DNA of 41,816 nucleotides from Tsuneonella deserti. GTDB lineage: Bacteria > Pseudomonadota > Alphaproteobacteria > Sphingomonadales > Sphingomonadaceae. The notes beneath the pieces are model-generated. The model did not search any database, had not been told where the DNA came from, and saw nothing but the letters and a program-made list of their open reading frames with translations. Positions 35,009 to 41,816 of the stretch are shown in pieces (position 1 is the first letter of the stretch; every line of letters begins with the position of its first letter). The position numbers were made by a program, and so were the translations under genes. The DNA lies in assembly GCF_014644315.1 (NCBI RefSeq), contig NZ_BMKL01000002.1:1-41816 (forward strand), given 5' to 3'.

Positions 35009-36982
35009 TCACGAGATCACCGGTCCGCTCCTGCCGCGGCCGATCGTCCAGCTGACGCCGTCGCCCCGAACGCGGCCGGACACCGTCTTGCCGACATGCC
35101 GGTCGAGCACGGGACGCCAGGGCACCAGCGTGAACTCACGGCTCTTCTCGATGAGCGCGTGACGCCCGCTCAGAAGCTCGACCGGGCGGCGGTAGATACC
35201 TTCGACGCGGGCGCCTTCCGGCGTCTCGCGGAAGGGCAGCCCGAGCTCGTCGGAAAGCTGCGCCGCGACGCGAAGCAACTCGCGCCGCCGCAGCGCGTCG
35301 ATCAGGCCCGGCGCGAAGGCGGCACCGTTCGCCTGCTCCTCGGCAAGACCCTGCGCGATCAGCCATTGTCGGCGCTGGTGCTGCGCCTCGCGCACCGCCT
35401 GCCCGAACCCGGCTTCGCGCAGCGGCTCGGGCGAGGACGTGACGAGCTCGCGATCGAGCCACGTCGCGGCATCGGCCCCGGCCAGCCGCTCGAGCGGCTC
35501 GGCGGACAGCGTCTCGACGTGGACCGGGGCTTCCCCGGCGCGGGCCGCCTCGTAGGCGGCGGCGCGGTCGAGATGATCGGGCGCGATGGTCCAGCTGCCG
35601 TCGCTCAAACGCTCCACCGCGCCGAACCTGCGCCGCATCGCTTCGAGCCGGCGGACATGCGTCTCGGCGAACGCCTCGGTCGCGGTCGGATCATGGCGCA
35701 GATGCGCGTCGATCGTATAGCGCCCGCCATTGGCGGCGGCGACCGCGGCGATGGTCCGATCGACCTCCCGGACCGCCGGCCGCTCGGGGACGATCCGGAC
35801 GATCGCACCGGCCGGCAGCGGCGCCAGCGCCTCGCCCTTGCCGATGTCGACATAATGGGTGCGACCGTCGGTCGCCTCGACCAGCAGGTAGTGGCGATCC
35901 TTGTGCTCGTCCGACAGGCCGCGCTCGAGGACGCGGCCGATGATCGGCCGCGCGTCTTGGGCGGCGGGCTCGTAGATCGCGAGATCGGCCGCGGCCGGCG
36001 CGATGCCGCGCGCGGTATAGGCGCGCTGCAGGGTGCGAATGATGTCGCCGCGCTCGCCCATCCGGCGCAGCGTATCCTCGATGCCCTCGGCGAGGCGCCA
36101 GCGTCCCTCGGGCAGGCGTTCCGCCAGCCCCAGCCGGGCCAGCGTTGCCAGGCGGCCCACCTGCAGGCTCTGCTGGAAGGGGTCGCGCGCCGATGCGGCC
36201 ACGACCCGGTCGGTGTCCATCGCGCCGATCAGCCGACGGTCGATGCCGGTCAGCCGCTCCTGATCGATCTCGGCGCGCAGCCGCGCCTCGATGTCGCGGT
36301 CGCTGCGCGGGCCAAGGTCGAGGTCGACGAGCTCGGCGGCGCGCTCGCGGATGCCGCGGGTCAGATAGTCGGGTGCGATGACGAGATCGCGGCCGCGTTC
36401 GTCCTTTCCCCGCACGATGACATGGGTGTGCGGATGGCCGGTATTGAAGTGATCGACCGCCACCCAGTCGAGCCGGGTACCGAGATCCTGCTCGAGCCGC
36501 GCCATCAGCCGCCGGGTCAGGTCCTTGAGGTCGGCATATTGGTCGCCGTCCTCGGGCGAGACGATGAAGCGGAACTGATGGCGGTCGCCGGCCTGTCGAT
36601 CGAGCCAGTTCTTGCCGTTGACGGTGTCCGCGTCGCGGCCATAGAGTTCGCCCGGCCGGCCGTCGCGGGTCACGCCGTCGCGCTGGACGTAGCGCAGGTG
36701 CGCCCGGGCGCCGGCGAAGCCCTTGCCGGCGAGCTTCGCCAGCCGCGCTTTGACGATGACGCGGCGCTGGCGAAAAGCGGCGTAGCGGTCGCGCCGGGCG
36801 AGCAGCCGTCCGACGCCAGCCCCGCGGCCGATCCGGGTGGTGGAATAGGAGCCGCTTCGGCCCGGGCCGCCGCGCGCGAGATTCGTGGCGGCGAGCACGC
36901 GCGAAAGATAGGTTCGCCCGCGCTTGCCGCCGCGGCTGCGAATGCGGCCGAGCCGCGGTTCGAAGTCGTCTTCCGTCGCCAT
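35009..36982 (-). CDS. relaxase with DUF3363 domain (VirD2/RlxS-like, MOBP type)
   Basis: This relaxase nicks DNA at oriT, stays covalently attached and is passed to the coupling protein TraG. The product is 657 aa. The chosen start is the ATG at 36982, giving MATEDDFEPRLGRIRSRGGK, the usual N-terminus of these relaxases; ten extra upstream codons are possible. A basic N-terminal region holds candidate catalytic tyrosines (for example RTYLSRVL). The metal-binding histidine motif is HFNTGHPHTHVIVRGKDERG with His183, His185 and His187. From about residue 280 on the sequence is the long DUF3363 region. In related elements traG follows closely; here about 27 kb lie between the two. Confidence 0.93.
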   Translation of the reverse strand: MATEDDFEPRLGRIRSRGGKRGRTYLSRVLAATNLARGGPGRSGSYSTTRIGRGAGVGRLLARRDRYAAFRQRRVIVKARLAKLAGKGFAGARAHLRYVQRDGVTRDGRPGELYGRDADTVNGKNWLDRQAGDRHQFRFIVSPEDGDQYADLKDLTRRLMARLEQDLGTRLDWVAVDHFNTGHPHTHVIVRGKDERGRDLVIAPDYLTRGIRERAAELVDLDLGPRSDRDIEARLRAEIDQERLTGIDRRLIGAMDTDRVVAASARDPFQQSLQVGRLATLARLGLAERLPEGRWRLAEGIEDTLRRMGERGDIIRTLQRAYTARGIAPAAADLAIYEPAAQDARPIIGRVLERGLSDEHKDRHYLLVEATDGRTHYVDIGKGEALAPLPAGAIVRIVPERPAVREVDRTIAAVAAANGGRYTIDAHLRHDPTATEAFAETHVRRLEAMRRRFGAVERLSDGSWTIAPDHLDRAAAYEAARAGEAPVHVETLSAEPLERLAGADAATWLDRELVTSSPEPLREAGFGQAVREAQHQRRQWLIAQGLAEEQANGAAFAPGLIDALRRRELLRVAAQLSDELGLPFRETPEGARVEGIYRRPVELLSGRHALIEKSREFTLVPWRPVLDRHVGKTVSGRVRGDGVSWTIGRGRSGPVIS

Positions 36983-37373
36983 TGGTCGATCTGGTCTGGC
37001 GCCCCGCGGCAATCATGCCTTGCGCGACGGCGCATGAAAACCGGTGCCGCTGGAACTGGCGGATTTCCGCCGTTTCCGGCGCTGATGGCACCGTCCGCCA
37101 GGCGGCAGTGCCGTTCAGCTTCCCCAAAAATGATGTGCAGGCAAACACTTACGGCGCCAGGGGTGCCGGTGCTTTATCTTGCCTTACGCCGCCTTTCCGC
37201 CCTCGACCGCACAATGGCCCTTCCGTCTTGCCGGCGAGGTCACGACGGGCGACGAGAGGGAAGGTAATCCCAAGGAGCGGGGCAGGTGATGCGGAGCACC
37301 GCGCGTCGACGCGAAGGCGGGCGCTGGCGCGGTCGTGGAACGTCCCGAAGCAACCAAGTGTCAGATAGTTTGC
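36983..37373. other. non-coding region upstream of the relaxase gene, presumed promoter and relaxosome region
   Basis: This 391-bp stretch has no convincing gene. It contains two GC-rich hairpins and a nic-like motif, described separately as a possible oriT. Between them is an AT-richer patch (about 37121-37150, ccccaaaaatgatgtgcagg and following), a plausible binding site for accessory proteins or a promoter. A 45-codon minus-strand open frame at 37240-37377 is Arg/Pro-rich and unlikely to be a gene. Confidence 0.5.
37087..37183 (+). other. candidate origin of transfer (oriT)
   Basis: Three elements lie in order. The first is an interrupted inverted repeat at 37087-37112 (ggcac/gtgcc outside, ccgcc/ggcgg inside). 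The second is a hairpin at 37152-37168 (cggcgcc/ggtgccg, one G-U pair, 3-nt loop). The third, six bases further, is TATCTTGCC at 37175-37183, one mismatch from the TATCCTGCC-like nic core of IncP and Ti oriTs, which would be nicked after its G at 37181. A hairpin shortly before the nick, close to a MOBP relaxase gene, is the known layout. The assignment is inferred from layout and motif only. Confidence 0.4.
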
Positions 37374-37508
37374 TCATCCGCCGGCCCGTTCCCGGTCGAT
37401 GACGCCGTTGAGACTGTCGACGCACCGGGCGAAGATTTCTGCCGTCTGCGGGCCTTCGCCCAGGAGAGCGCCGGGCTGCGATCGTGCTTCTTCGCGGCGC
37501 TTGATCAC
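37374..37508 (-). CDS. possible 44-aa protein, function unknown
   Basis: A GTG at 37508 opens a 44-codon frame with a plausible composition (VIKRREEARSQPGALLGEGP, then QTAEIFARCVDSLNGVIDRE). The start overlaps the stop of a seven-codon open frame MSAYLEA (37506-37529) that itself starts just after the 37530-37832 gene, so re-initiation could couple them. The ribosome-binding site is poorly spaced. It could be a small conserved element protein or noise. Confidence 0.3.
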   Translation of the reverse strand: MIKRREEARSQPGALLGEGPQTAEIFARCVDSLNGVIDRERAGG

Positions 37509-37529
37509 GCCTCCAGATAGGCACTCATG

Positions 37530-37832
37530 TCACGTCCTCCCGCGCCGTTCTCTTGCCCGAAGTTCGGGAGCAATCGCGCTTTCCACGTTGGCCGACGGGG
37601 CAGGCAGGCTGTTGTGAAGTTCTTCCAGCAGACGCCTGCTGACACCGCGATAGCCATACCCTTTACGGAAGTGCGCCGCGGTCTCTTCGACCTTCCTGAG
37701 CGCGGCCCGCAGGTCATCGAGGAACACGTCTTCCATGCCCTCGATCGGGGTGGCGGCAACGAAATAGCCGTAGTGGCGGAACGCCTCCTGGAACTGCTCC
37801 AGCGTCCGTTCCTGCTGTTCGCTCATAGCCAT
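37530..37832 (-). CDS. conserved-looking small cytoplasmic protein of the conjugative element, function unknown
   Basis: The product is 100 aa from an ATG at 37832 (MAMSEQQERTLEQFQEAFRH), with GAGGGAG at the right distance; neighbouring in-frame ATGs at 37838 and 37826 are alternatives. It is helical and charged (EDVFLDDLRAALRKVEETAA, YRGVSRRLLEELHNSLPAP). There are no membrane segments and no enzyme motif. The codons show strong GC bias at third positions. Genes like this usually lie beside the relaxase in sphingomonad elements, but I cannot name a family. Confidence 0.65.
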   Translation of the reverse strand: MAMSEQQERTLEQFQEAFRHYGYFVAATPIEGMEDVFLDDLRAALRKVEETAAHFRKGYGYRGVSRRLLEELHNSLPAPSANVESAIAPELRARERRGRT

Positions 37833-37924
37833 CTTCATCTCCCTCAAAGTATGCAATTCGAAACGGAGCCGGAGTGCGATGCCTGTCCGGCACCCGCGCT
37901 CCGGCTTCCCGTCGCGGCATTCGA

Positions 37925-38284
37925 TCAATGCACGGCGGCAAAGGCTGCGCGCGCCTGGGCTTCGCTCCTGAAGCTGCGCCGGCTCATCAAACCGTGCGGG
38001 TTTCCGTCGCCGTCGACGATGCTCACCGCGACGAACCAGCGGCCATCGAGGCGCCCAACAATGGCGATCCGGTCGAGCGCGAAATCCTTCTCGTCGAGGC
38101 TCTCCCAGGTGCCGAGCCAGCGCTCATCCGTGCGCGCGTCCCACAGGAAATCGCTTTCCTCGGCATCGATAAACCGCTGCGCCAGCGCGTCGCCTGCGCC
38201 GCGCCCGAACTCGATTTCGAGCCCCGCCTTGAGGGTCTCCAGCACCCGGTCCGATGCCGCGCCGATGGTCTGAAACATGGTCAT
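37925..38284 (-). CDS. small conserved-looking protein of the conjugative element, function unknown
   Basis: The product is 119 aa. The ATG at 38284 has an ideal AAGGAGG five bases upstream, which decides the start over a longer open frame. The sequence (MTMFQTIGAASDRVLETLKA, LEIEFGRGAGDALAQRFIDA, ERWLGTWESLDEKDFALDRI, then DGRWFVAVSIVDGDGNPHGL and a helical end) looks like a soluble alpha/beta protein. I recognise no family. It lies 92 bp upstream of the 37530-37832 gene on the same strand and is likely transcribed with it. A 9-bp inverted repeat lies in its leader at 38319-38354. Confidence 0.7.
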   Translation of the reverse strand: MTMFQTIGAASDRVLETLKAGLEIEFGRGAGDALAQRFIDAEESDFLWDARTDERWLGTWESLDEKDFALDRIAIVGRLDGRWFVAVSIVDGDGNPHGLMSRRSFRSEAQARAAFAAVH

Positions 38285-38318
38285 GATCGCCTCCTTCGCT
38301 TGCGTCCCCGCGATCGAG

Positions 38319-38354
38319 GACAGCCGCCTCGGGATGGGCGGCGGCGCGGCTGTC
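38319..38354. repeat. 9-bp perfect inverted repeat in the leader of the 37925-38284 gene
   Basis: gacagccgc (38319-38327) and gcggctgtc (38346-38354) are exact reverse complements with an 18-nt spacer. It starts about 35 bases upstream of a start codon on the minus strand. It could be a regulator-binding site or a leader hairpin. Only the repeat itself is seen. Confidence 0.45.
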
Positions 38355-38625
38355 AGGGCCGCGGAGGCGAAGCCGGAGCGCCGCGCGAGCGGCGGCGGAG
38401 GAACCGATTTTGTTGCGCCCGACAAGCAAAGTCGCGTGCGCAGCACGCTCATATTCGCAGCAAAATTGGAGGGGCCGCCGGCCTTGCACAGCCGCGCCGG
38501 CGCCCGTCATGCTGGGACTTGCCGAGCCCAGCCCCTCCAACGCTCACGATGCAAAGAGACCTCGGGCGACCCGTCGCGACCTGATGATCGGGATCATTGT
38601 CGCAAGCCCTTGGGTCTGCTTTCAA

Positions 38626-38654
38626 TTGACGGGGCAGGCTTGGGCGGATGCCAT
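38626..38654 (+). promoter_or_regulatory. weak candidate promoter of the TIR operon
   Basis: TTGACG (38626-38631, 5 of 6 to consensus) is followed after 17 bases by TGCCAT (38649-38654, 3 of 6). Transcription would start near 38661, about 53 bases before the ATG at 38714, which itself has GGGGGAA as a good ribosome-binding site. The weak -10 makes this tentative. Confidence 0.25.
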
Positions 38655-38713
38655 CGACACCTATATGAAGCCTTCGCACGGCTCGCGGACGGCCGCGATG
38701 CATGGGGGAATAA

Positions 38714-39232
38714 ATGCACGAAGAACTAAGCGAGCTTGCCCAGTCGTTGGGCCAGTACATGGCCGAACGCTGTTCGGATGGCTTGCCCGGTCACTTTGGC
38801 GATGAGCTCCTCCAGGCCTTCCCGGAGGAAAACCGCCGGAATTTGGGTGTCGCGCTTGCCGAGCTCGAGGCCGAGGGTCTGGTGACCCTGTCGCACGTCA
38901 TCGGCCCCCACCTGCCTCGCGTCCGCACCACCGTCGAACTCTTCGTCGCTTGCGACGCGGCGATCACCGGGCATGATCCGGTTGAAGATTCGGTGATCCT
39001 CGCGCGAATGCTGATAGCCGATCCCGACTTGGGCGGCCGCGCCAGCGACCTGGAAAAGGCCGCTGGATGGGAACGTCGCCGCTTCAATCCGGCCTTCGCA
39101 CTGGTCATCTCGAATGTCGCGGAAGGCCGCGTGCGAAGCGTCATTCAGAACGACTATCCGTCGGTCGGCGTCCTCATTGCCGATGAGGATGTGGTCCAGT
39201 TGCGCCGGTACGTGCAGCGGCATTCGGCATGA
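38714..39232 (+). CDS. tandem winged-helix-like protein, partner of the TIR protein
   Basis: The product is 172 aa with a strong ribosome-binding site (GGGGGAATAA before the ATG). It has no enzyme motif. Residues ~10-150 can be aligned with the C-terminal ~155 residues of the next protein: NLGVALAELEAEGLVTL against ARIAVLDLKNAGYLWEA, GPHLPRVRTTVELF against GHYAPERAMFTDF, DPVEDSVILARML against SPQEDAAIVANRML, and GWERRRFNPAF against GWEPRRMNSAI. Both halves read as helix-helix-wing units, so two winged helices in tandem are likely. Its stop overlaps the TIR gene start (ATGA), implying co-expression. It could be a DNA-binding regulator, an inhibitor or a dimerising sensor for the TIR effector. 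I know no named family for it. Confidence 0.75.
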   Translation: MHEELSELAQSLGQYMAERCSDGLPGHFGDELLQAFPEENRRNLGVALAELEAEGLVTLSHVIGPHLPRVRTTVELFVACDAAITGHDPVEDSVILARMLIADPDLGGRASDLEKAAGWERRRFNPAFALVISNVAEGRVRSVIQNDYPSVGVLIADEDVVQLRRYVQRHSA

Positions 39233-40470
39233 TCAAGATCACGCACAACGGACGGCCGTTCGACCCGAAGCGGTTTGCCAGGGACATCGAGCGGGCGGCG
39301 ATCGAGGCCGGGATGAAGGCGATCGAGGAGAGGGCCAGGGGGGCGGCATCGTCGATTTCCGATCCCGAAACCGGACGCCACGCAGACGTGTTCGTGGACC
39401 GCCTTCCAGGGAACAGAGTCTCGGTGCGCACCAGCGGCTCGCCGGCTTTCGCGCGCCTGCTTGAGACGCGCCTGGGTGTCGGCGTGGGAGAGGTGGAAGT
39501 GATGAGTTCGGAGCATGAAACGAAGCATCCTAAGGTGTATCTGGCGCACGCCACGGAAGACAAAGCCATCGTTCGCCCCCTAGCCGAAGCGCTCATGGCG
39601 AACGGCATCGATGTCTGGCTGGACGAGTGGGAGATCGAGCCCGGCGAGAGCCTCCGACAGAAGATGGAGGAGGGGCTGCTCGCCATGACCCACTTCGTCG
39701 TTGTGCTTACGCCGGCCGCGCTCGCCAAACCTTGGGTCGGGATGGAGATCGACGTCGGCATGGTCCAGAAGGTCGGCGGCGAGAGCCGCTTCGTTCCATT
39801 GCTCGTGGGCGTCGAGCCGAAGGAGCTTCCGCCATTTCTGCGGACGATGCTCGGCGTGAAATTCGATCCCTCGAGTCCGGATCGGGTCAAGGAACTGATC
39901 GATCGTCTCCACGGCGTAAGCCGGAAACCTGCGCTGGGTCCGGCGCCCAAGTATGTGCGACCTGCACCCTCCGGCCTGAGCGGCTGGTCTCCGGCCGCGA
40001 TAGAGATCGGCCGACATCTCGTCATGTCGAGCAAGCACGCAATGCTGCGCGATCCGATCAAGACGCTCGACGAACTGATCGCGGAGACGGGTCTATCCGA
40101 AGATGATGCCCGCATCGCGGTGCTCGATCTCAAGAATGCGGGCTATCTGTGGGAGGCGAACCTGCGCGGACACTACGCCCCCGAACGGGCGATGTTCACG
40201 GACTTTGACGAAGAATTCATGCCCTTCAGCCCGCAGGAGGATGCGGCAATTGTCGCAAACCGGATGCTCGAGGGCACCGAGCGCGCTTACGAAACGAAGC
40301 TTCTGGCCGAGGAACTCGGCTGGGAGCCCCGGCGGATGAACAGCGCTATTTGCTATCTGCAGCGGGCCGGTGCGATCAAAGATAGGCAAGCGCTCGCCGG
40401 TGGTCCGTGGCGTGCCGTGCAATTGATCCGGACCGACGAGACGCTCCGCTTCGCGCGCAGCCGTGCTTGA
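39229..40470 (+). CDS. TIR-domain protein with C-terminal tandem winged-helix-like module
   Basis: The product is 413 aa in three parts. Residues 1-~90 are a small unrecognised domain (MIKITHNGRPFDPKRFARDI, DPETGRHADVFVDRLPG). Residues ~100-225 form a TIR domain: PKVYLAHATEDKAIVRPLAE, GIDVWLDEWEIEPGESL (Asp128, Trp130, Gly139), THFVVVLTPAALAKPW, and WVGMEIDVG with Glu173 at the position of the catalytic glutamate of NAD-cleaving TIRs. Residues ~255-413 form the two-winged-helix region shared with the upstream protein. Bacterial TIR effectors degrade NAD+ or make cyclic ADP-ribose signals upon phage infection; the retained Glu suggests an active enzyme. The trigger is unknown. The gene lies in an isolated plus-strand pair among minus-strand transfer genes. 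Confidence 0.88.
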   Translation: MIKITHNGRPFDPKRFARDIERAAIEAGMKAIEERARGAASSISDPETGRHADVFVDRLPGNRVSVRTSGSPAFARLLETRLGVGVGEVEVMSSEHETKHPKVYLAHATEDKAIVRPLAEALMANGIDVWLDEWEIEPGESLRQKMEEGLLAMTHFVVVLTPAALAKPWVGMEIDVGMVQKVGGESRFVPLLVGVEPKELPPFLRTMLGVKFDPSSPDRVKELIDRLHGVSRKPALGPAPKYVRPAPSGLSGWSPAAIEIGRHLVMSSKHAMLRDPIKTLDELIAETGLSEDDARIAVLDLKNAGYLWEANLRGHYAPERAMFTDFDEEFMPFSPQEDAAIVANRMLEGTERAYETKLLAEELGWEPRRMNSAICYLQRAGAIKDRQALAGGPWRAVQLIRTDETLRFARSRA

Positions 40471-40510
40471 GCTGCCGGCGCATTTTATCCAGAGTTTTCC
40501 TGCTTTGGAC

Positions 40511-40537
40511 GGCGTCGAGTGACTTGCCACTCGCGCC
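40511..40537. terminator. hairpin between the convergent TIR and transglycosylase genes
   Basis: The sequence folds as ggcg-(t)-cgagtg / acttgc loop / cactcg-cgcc: ten base pairs with a single bulged T and a 6-nt loop. It sits 40 bp after the TIR gene stop and 17 bp after the end of the convergent gene, the usual spot for a two-way terminator. No U tract follows on either strand. Confidence 0.5.
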
Positions 40538-40553
40538 AGCCCGAGGATCGCCG

Positions 40554-41318
40554 CTAGTATGCGTCAGGGCGCGCTCGCACCGCAAAAAGCGTGTCCGGCG
40601 TAGTCGTCGAGGCCGTTGATGCCGGCTTGGGTGCCGCGCCGACCGCGCGGTCGATCGCGAACAGCCGCGCCCGGGGAGGCGCTGCGGGAACCTGCGAGGC
40701 GATCGTCGCCGGGGCGGACGTGGCCGCGCTGGGGGCGACGCCGGCGACCTGGGCCAGATAGGCGCGGGTCTCGGCCGGCAACGGACGCCCCCCCGCGAGC
40801 CATTCGGCGTAGCGTGCCGGGCCTGCGTTATAGGCACCGAACAGCCCGGGATAGCCGAACCGGGCGTGCATCGCAGCCAGGTAGGCGGTGCCGGCGAGGA
40901 TGTTGTCGCGCGGGTCGTGCGAGTCGGCGCCGAGGCCGTGCCGCGCGCGCATTTCGGCCCAAGTCGCCGGCATCAACTGCATCAGCCCCATCGCCCCGGC
41001 GCGGCTGGTGATCGGGCGTCCGGCGAGCGTGGTGTAGCCGCCGCTTTCGGCGCGCATCACCCGCTCGATCCACTCGGCCGGGACGCCGAAGCGCGCCGAG
41101 GCTTCCGCGATATAGGGCCGCCAGCGCGTGACCGGATCGCTCGCGGGCGCGGGATCGGAAGCGGCCCCGAGGGAACTCGCCTGTGCCTGCGCCTCAGATG
41201 TCGATGGCGACCGCATGGCCGGCGAACCGCCCGCGCCGTGCGCGGCCGCGAGGGCGAACGCGGCGAGCACCAGCCCGCTTTTGGTGCCGGCGCCGAGCGC
41301 GGAGGCGAGCTCGTTCAT
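40554..41318 (-). CDS. lytic transglycosylase (SLT family, VirB1-like) of the conjugation module
   Basis: This enzyme cuts peptidoglycan locally so the transfer apparatus can cross the cell wall. The product is 254 aa. The start is the ATG at 41318, which overlaps the traF stop (ATGA); it gives MNELASALGAGTKSGLVLAA, an export signal with a hydrophobic core. The SLT domain (about 65-190) shows RAESGGY with catalytic Glu91, GAMGLMQLMPATW (108-120), NILAGTAYLAAM and FGAYNAGPARYAEW. The Ala/Pro-rich C-terminal ~60 residues are typical of periplasmic VirB1 relatives. It is paired with traF, as commonly found in these elements. Confidence 0.93.
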   Translation of the reverse strand: MNELASALGAGTKSGLVLAAFALAAAHGAGGSPAMRSPSTSEAQAQASSLGAASDPAPASDPVTRWRPYIAEASARFGVPAEWIERVMRAESGGYTTLAGRPITSRAGAMGLMQLMPATWAEMRARHGLGADSHDPRDNILAGTAYLAAMHARFGYPGLFGAYNAGPARYAEWLAGGRPLPAETRAYLAQVAGVAPSAATSAPATIASQVPAAPPRARLFAIDRAVGAAPKPASTASTTTPDTLFAVRARPDAY

Positions 41319-41816
41319 TGCCCCGCACCCGCATGCGGCGACCACAGCAGCCGCGCCTTGCCGACGATGTCGGCGCGCCGGGTGACCCCGAAATAGCGCC
41401 CGTCGAAGGACTCGCGGCTCCCGGCCATCAGCAGGAAAACGTCGCCGGACCCGAGCGTCCGGCAGCCGTGCCACCAGGGCAGCGGCCGGCCGTGCCGGTC
41501 GGCGGCGAGCCGAGCGGCGACGCGCTTGCCGTCTATCAGGATGTGCGCCCCCGACGCGCAGACACGGGCGCCGGCGACCGCCGCGACGCGTTTGATCGCG
41601 GGCACGTTGGCGGGCAGATAGCGGCGCTGCGCCGCGAGCCGGCGCGCAGGCTCGGGCAGGCGGACGACCACCATGTCGCCGCGCGCGACCGGCGCTCCGG
41701 GCCGCACCATATAGAGGCCGAGCGGCGCGCTGGCGCTCGCGTTCCAGACGAGGCGCGGCGACGGCGGGAACACCAGGGTCGCCCCGAGCGCGGCGGCGAC
41801 GAGCGCGACGAGCGCG
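41315..41816 (-). CDS. traF: TraF, S26-family pilin peptidase (5' end beyond window edge)
   Basis: TraF is the leader-peptidase-like serine protease that processes and, in IncP systems, cyclises the TrbC pilin; a trbC gene is present here. The catalytic Ser lies in the SASAPLGLY segment and the Lys in VPAIKRVAAVAG; GSRESFDGRYFG near the end is typical. A GTG at 41773 could open a 152-aa frame, but the reading frame stays open to the window edge and encodes a hydrophobic run (ALVALVAAALGATLVF) that is the expected membrane anchor. The true start is therefore outside the window. Its stop overlaps the transglycosylase gene start. Confidence 0.92.
   Translation of the reverse strand, partial: ALVALVAAALGATLVFPPSPRLVWNASASAPLGLYMVRPGAPVARGDMVVVRLPEPARRLAAQRRYLPANVPAIKRVAAVAGARVCASGAHILIDGKRVAARLAADRHGRPLPWWHGCRTLGSGDVFLLMAGSRESFDGRYFGVTRRADIVGKARLLWSPHAGAGQ

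Larger units (their letters stand above)
38285..38713. promoter_or_regulatory. divergent non-coding region between small transfer-module genes and the TIR operon
   Basis: This 429-bp gap separates a leftward gene (start 38284) from the rightward two-gene TIR operon (start 38714), so it should carry promoters in both directions. Seen in it are the 9-bp inverted repeat at 38319-38354, a short palindrome gcgtgc-gca-gcacgc near 38438-38452, and a TTGACG box near 38626. An in-frame plus-strand reading from 38509 resembles a twin-Arg leader but overlaps the next gene and is not accepted. Confidence 0.45.

Noticed and set aside
37240..37377. 45-codon minus-strand frame following the 44-aa frame
   Set aside because: Arg/Pro-rich low-complexity product with no motif, lying in the likely relaxosome region.
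38509..38805. Plus-strand frame with a twin-Arg-like start (RRDLMIGIIVASP) before the TIR operon
   Set aside because: It overlaps the well-supported 38714 gene by 92 bp in another frame, and the part after the hydrophobic stretch has no protein-like character.
1..41816. Search by eye for CRISPR arrays, tRNA or rRNA genes, insertion sequences, integrase and att repeats
   Set aside because: None seen. No transposase or recombinase motif occurs in any accepted protein, and no regularly spaced repeats were found; short att-type repeats could have been missed.

Overview
The window is high-GC DNA with the gene style of an alphaproteobacterium, most likely a sphingomonad (Sphingomonas, Sphingobium or Novosphingobium). 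That host call is an inference from base composition, codon use and the gene arrangement of the conjugation module. The whole window looks like part of an integrative and conjugative element or conjugative plasmid. Both window ends lie inside conjugation genes: trbL runs off the left edge and traF off the right edge. No integrase, attachment site, tRNA, rRNA or CRISPR array is visible.

Left part (1-8218, minus strand): a compact P-type mating-pair-formation operon reading traG - copG - trbB - trbC - trbD - trbE - trbJ - trbL. Right part (34806-41816, mostly minus strand): traF, a lytic transglycosylase, small element-associated proteins, a DUF3363-type MOBP relaxase, and a possible oriT just upstream of the relaxase gene. 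These two halves of one transfer module are separated by about 26 kb of cargo.

Cargo 1 (9601-33715, plus strand) is a complete Dpd system, the 7-deazapurine DNA modification and restriction system first described from a Salmonella Montevideo island. Fifteen genes lie head to tail, mostly coupled by ATGA, GTGA or TGATG overlaps: a dpdC-like gene, dpdB copy 1, dpdA, dpdB copy 2, queE, queD, queC, then dpdE, F, G, H, I, J, K and D. The first seven make preQ0 and put it into DNA. The last eight are helicases, ATPases, a PLD-like protein and unknowns, and are presumed to restrict unmodified DNA. The only real gap in the operon (61 bp, AT-richer, with a perfect 6-bp palindrome) falls exactly between these two blocks. 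Features that differ from the usual system are two dpdB paralogues flanking dpdA, a QueD with Ser where the catalytic Cys is expected, and no folE.

The Dpd operon is flanked by a fused nucleotidyltransferase-HEPN protein (left) and a RelE/HigA-like toxin-antitoxin pair (right), both on the minus strand.

Cargo 2 (38714-40470, plus strand) is the best candidate for an undescribed system. It is a two-gene operon encoding a 172-aa protein and a 413-aa TIR-domain protein. The entire small protein resembles the C-terminal tandem winged-helix-like part of the TIR protein, so sensor or regulator and effector appear to share one module. It sits as an isolated plus-strand island inside the transfer genes and ends at a strong hairpin facing the transglycosylase gene.
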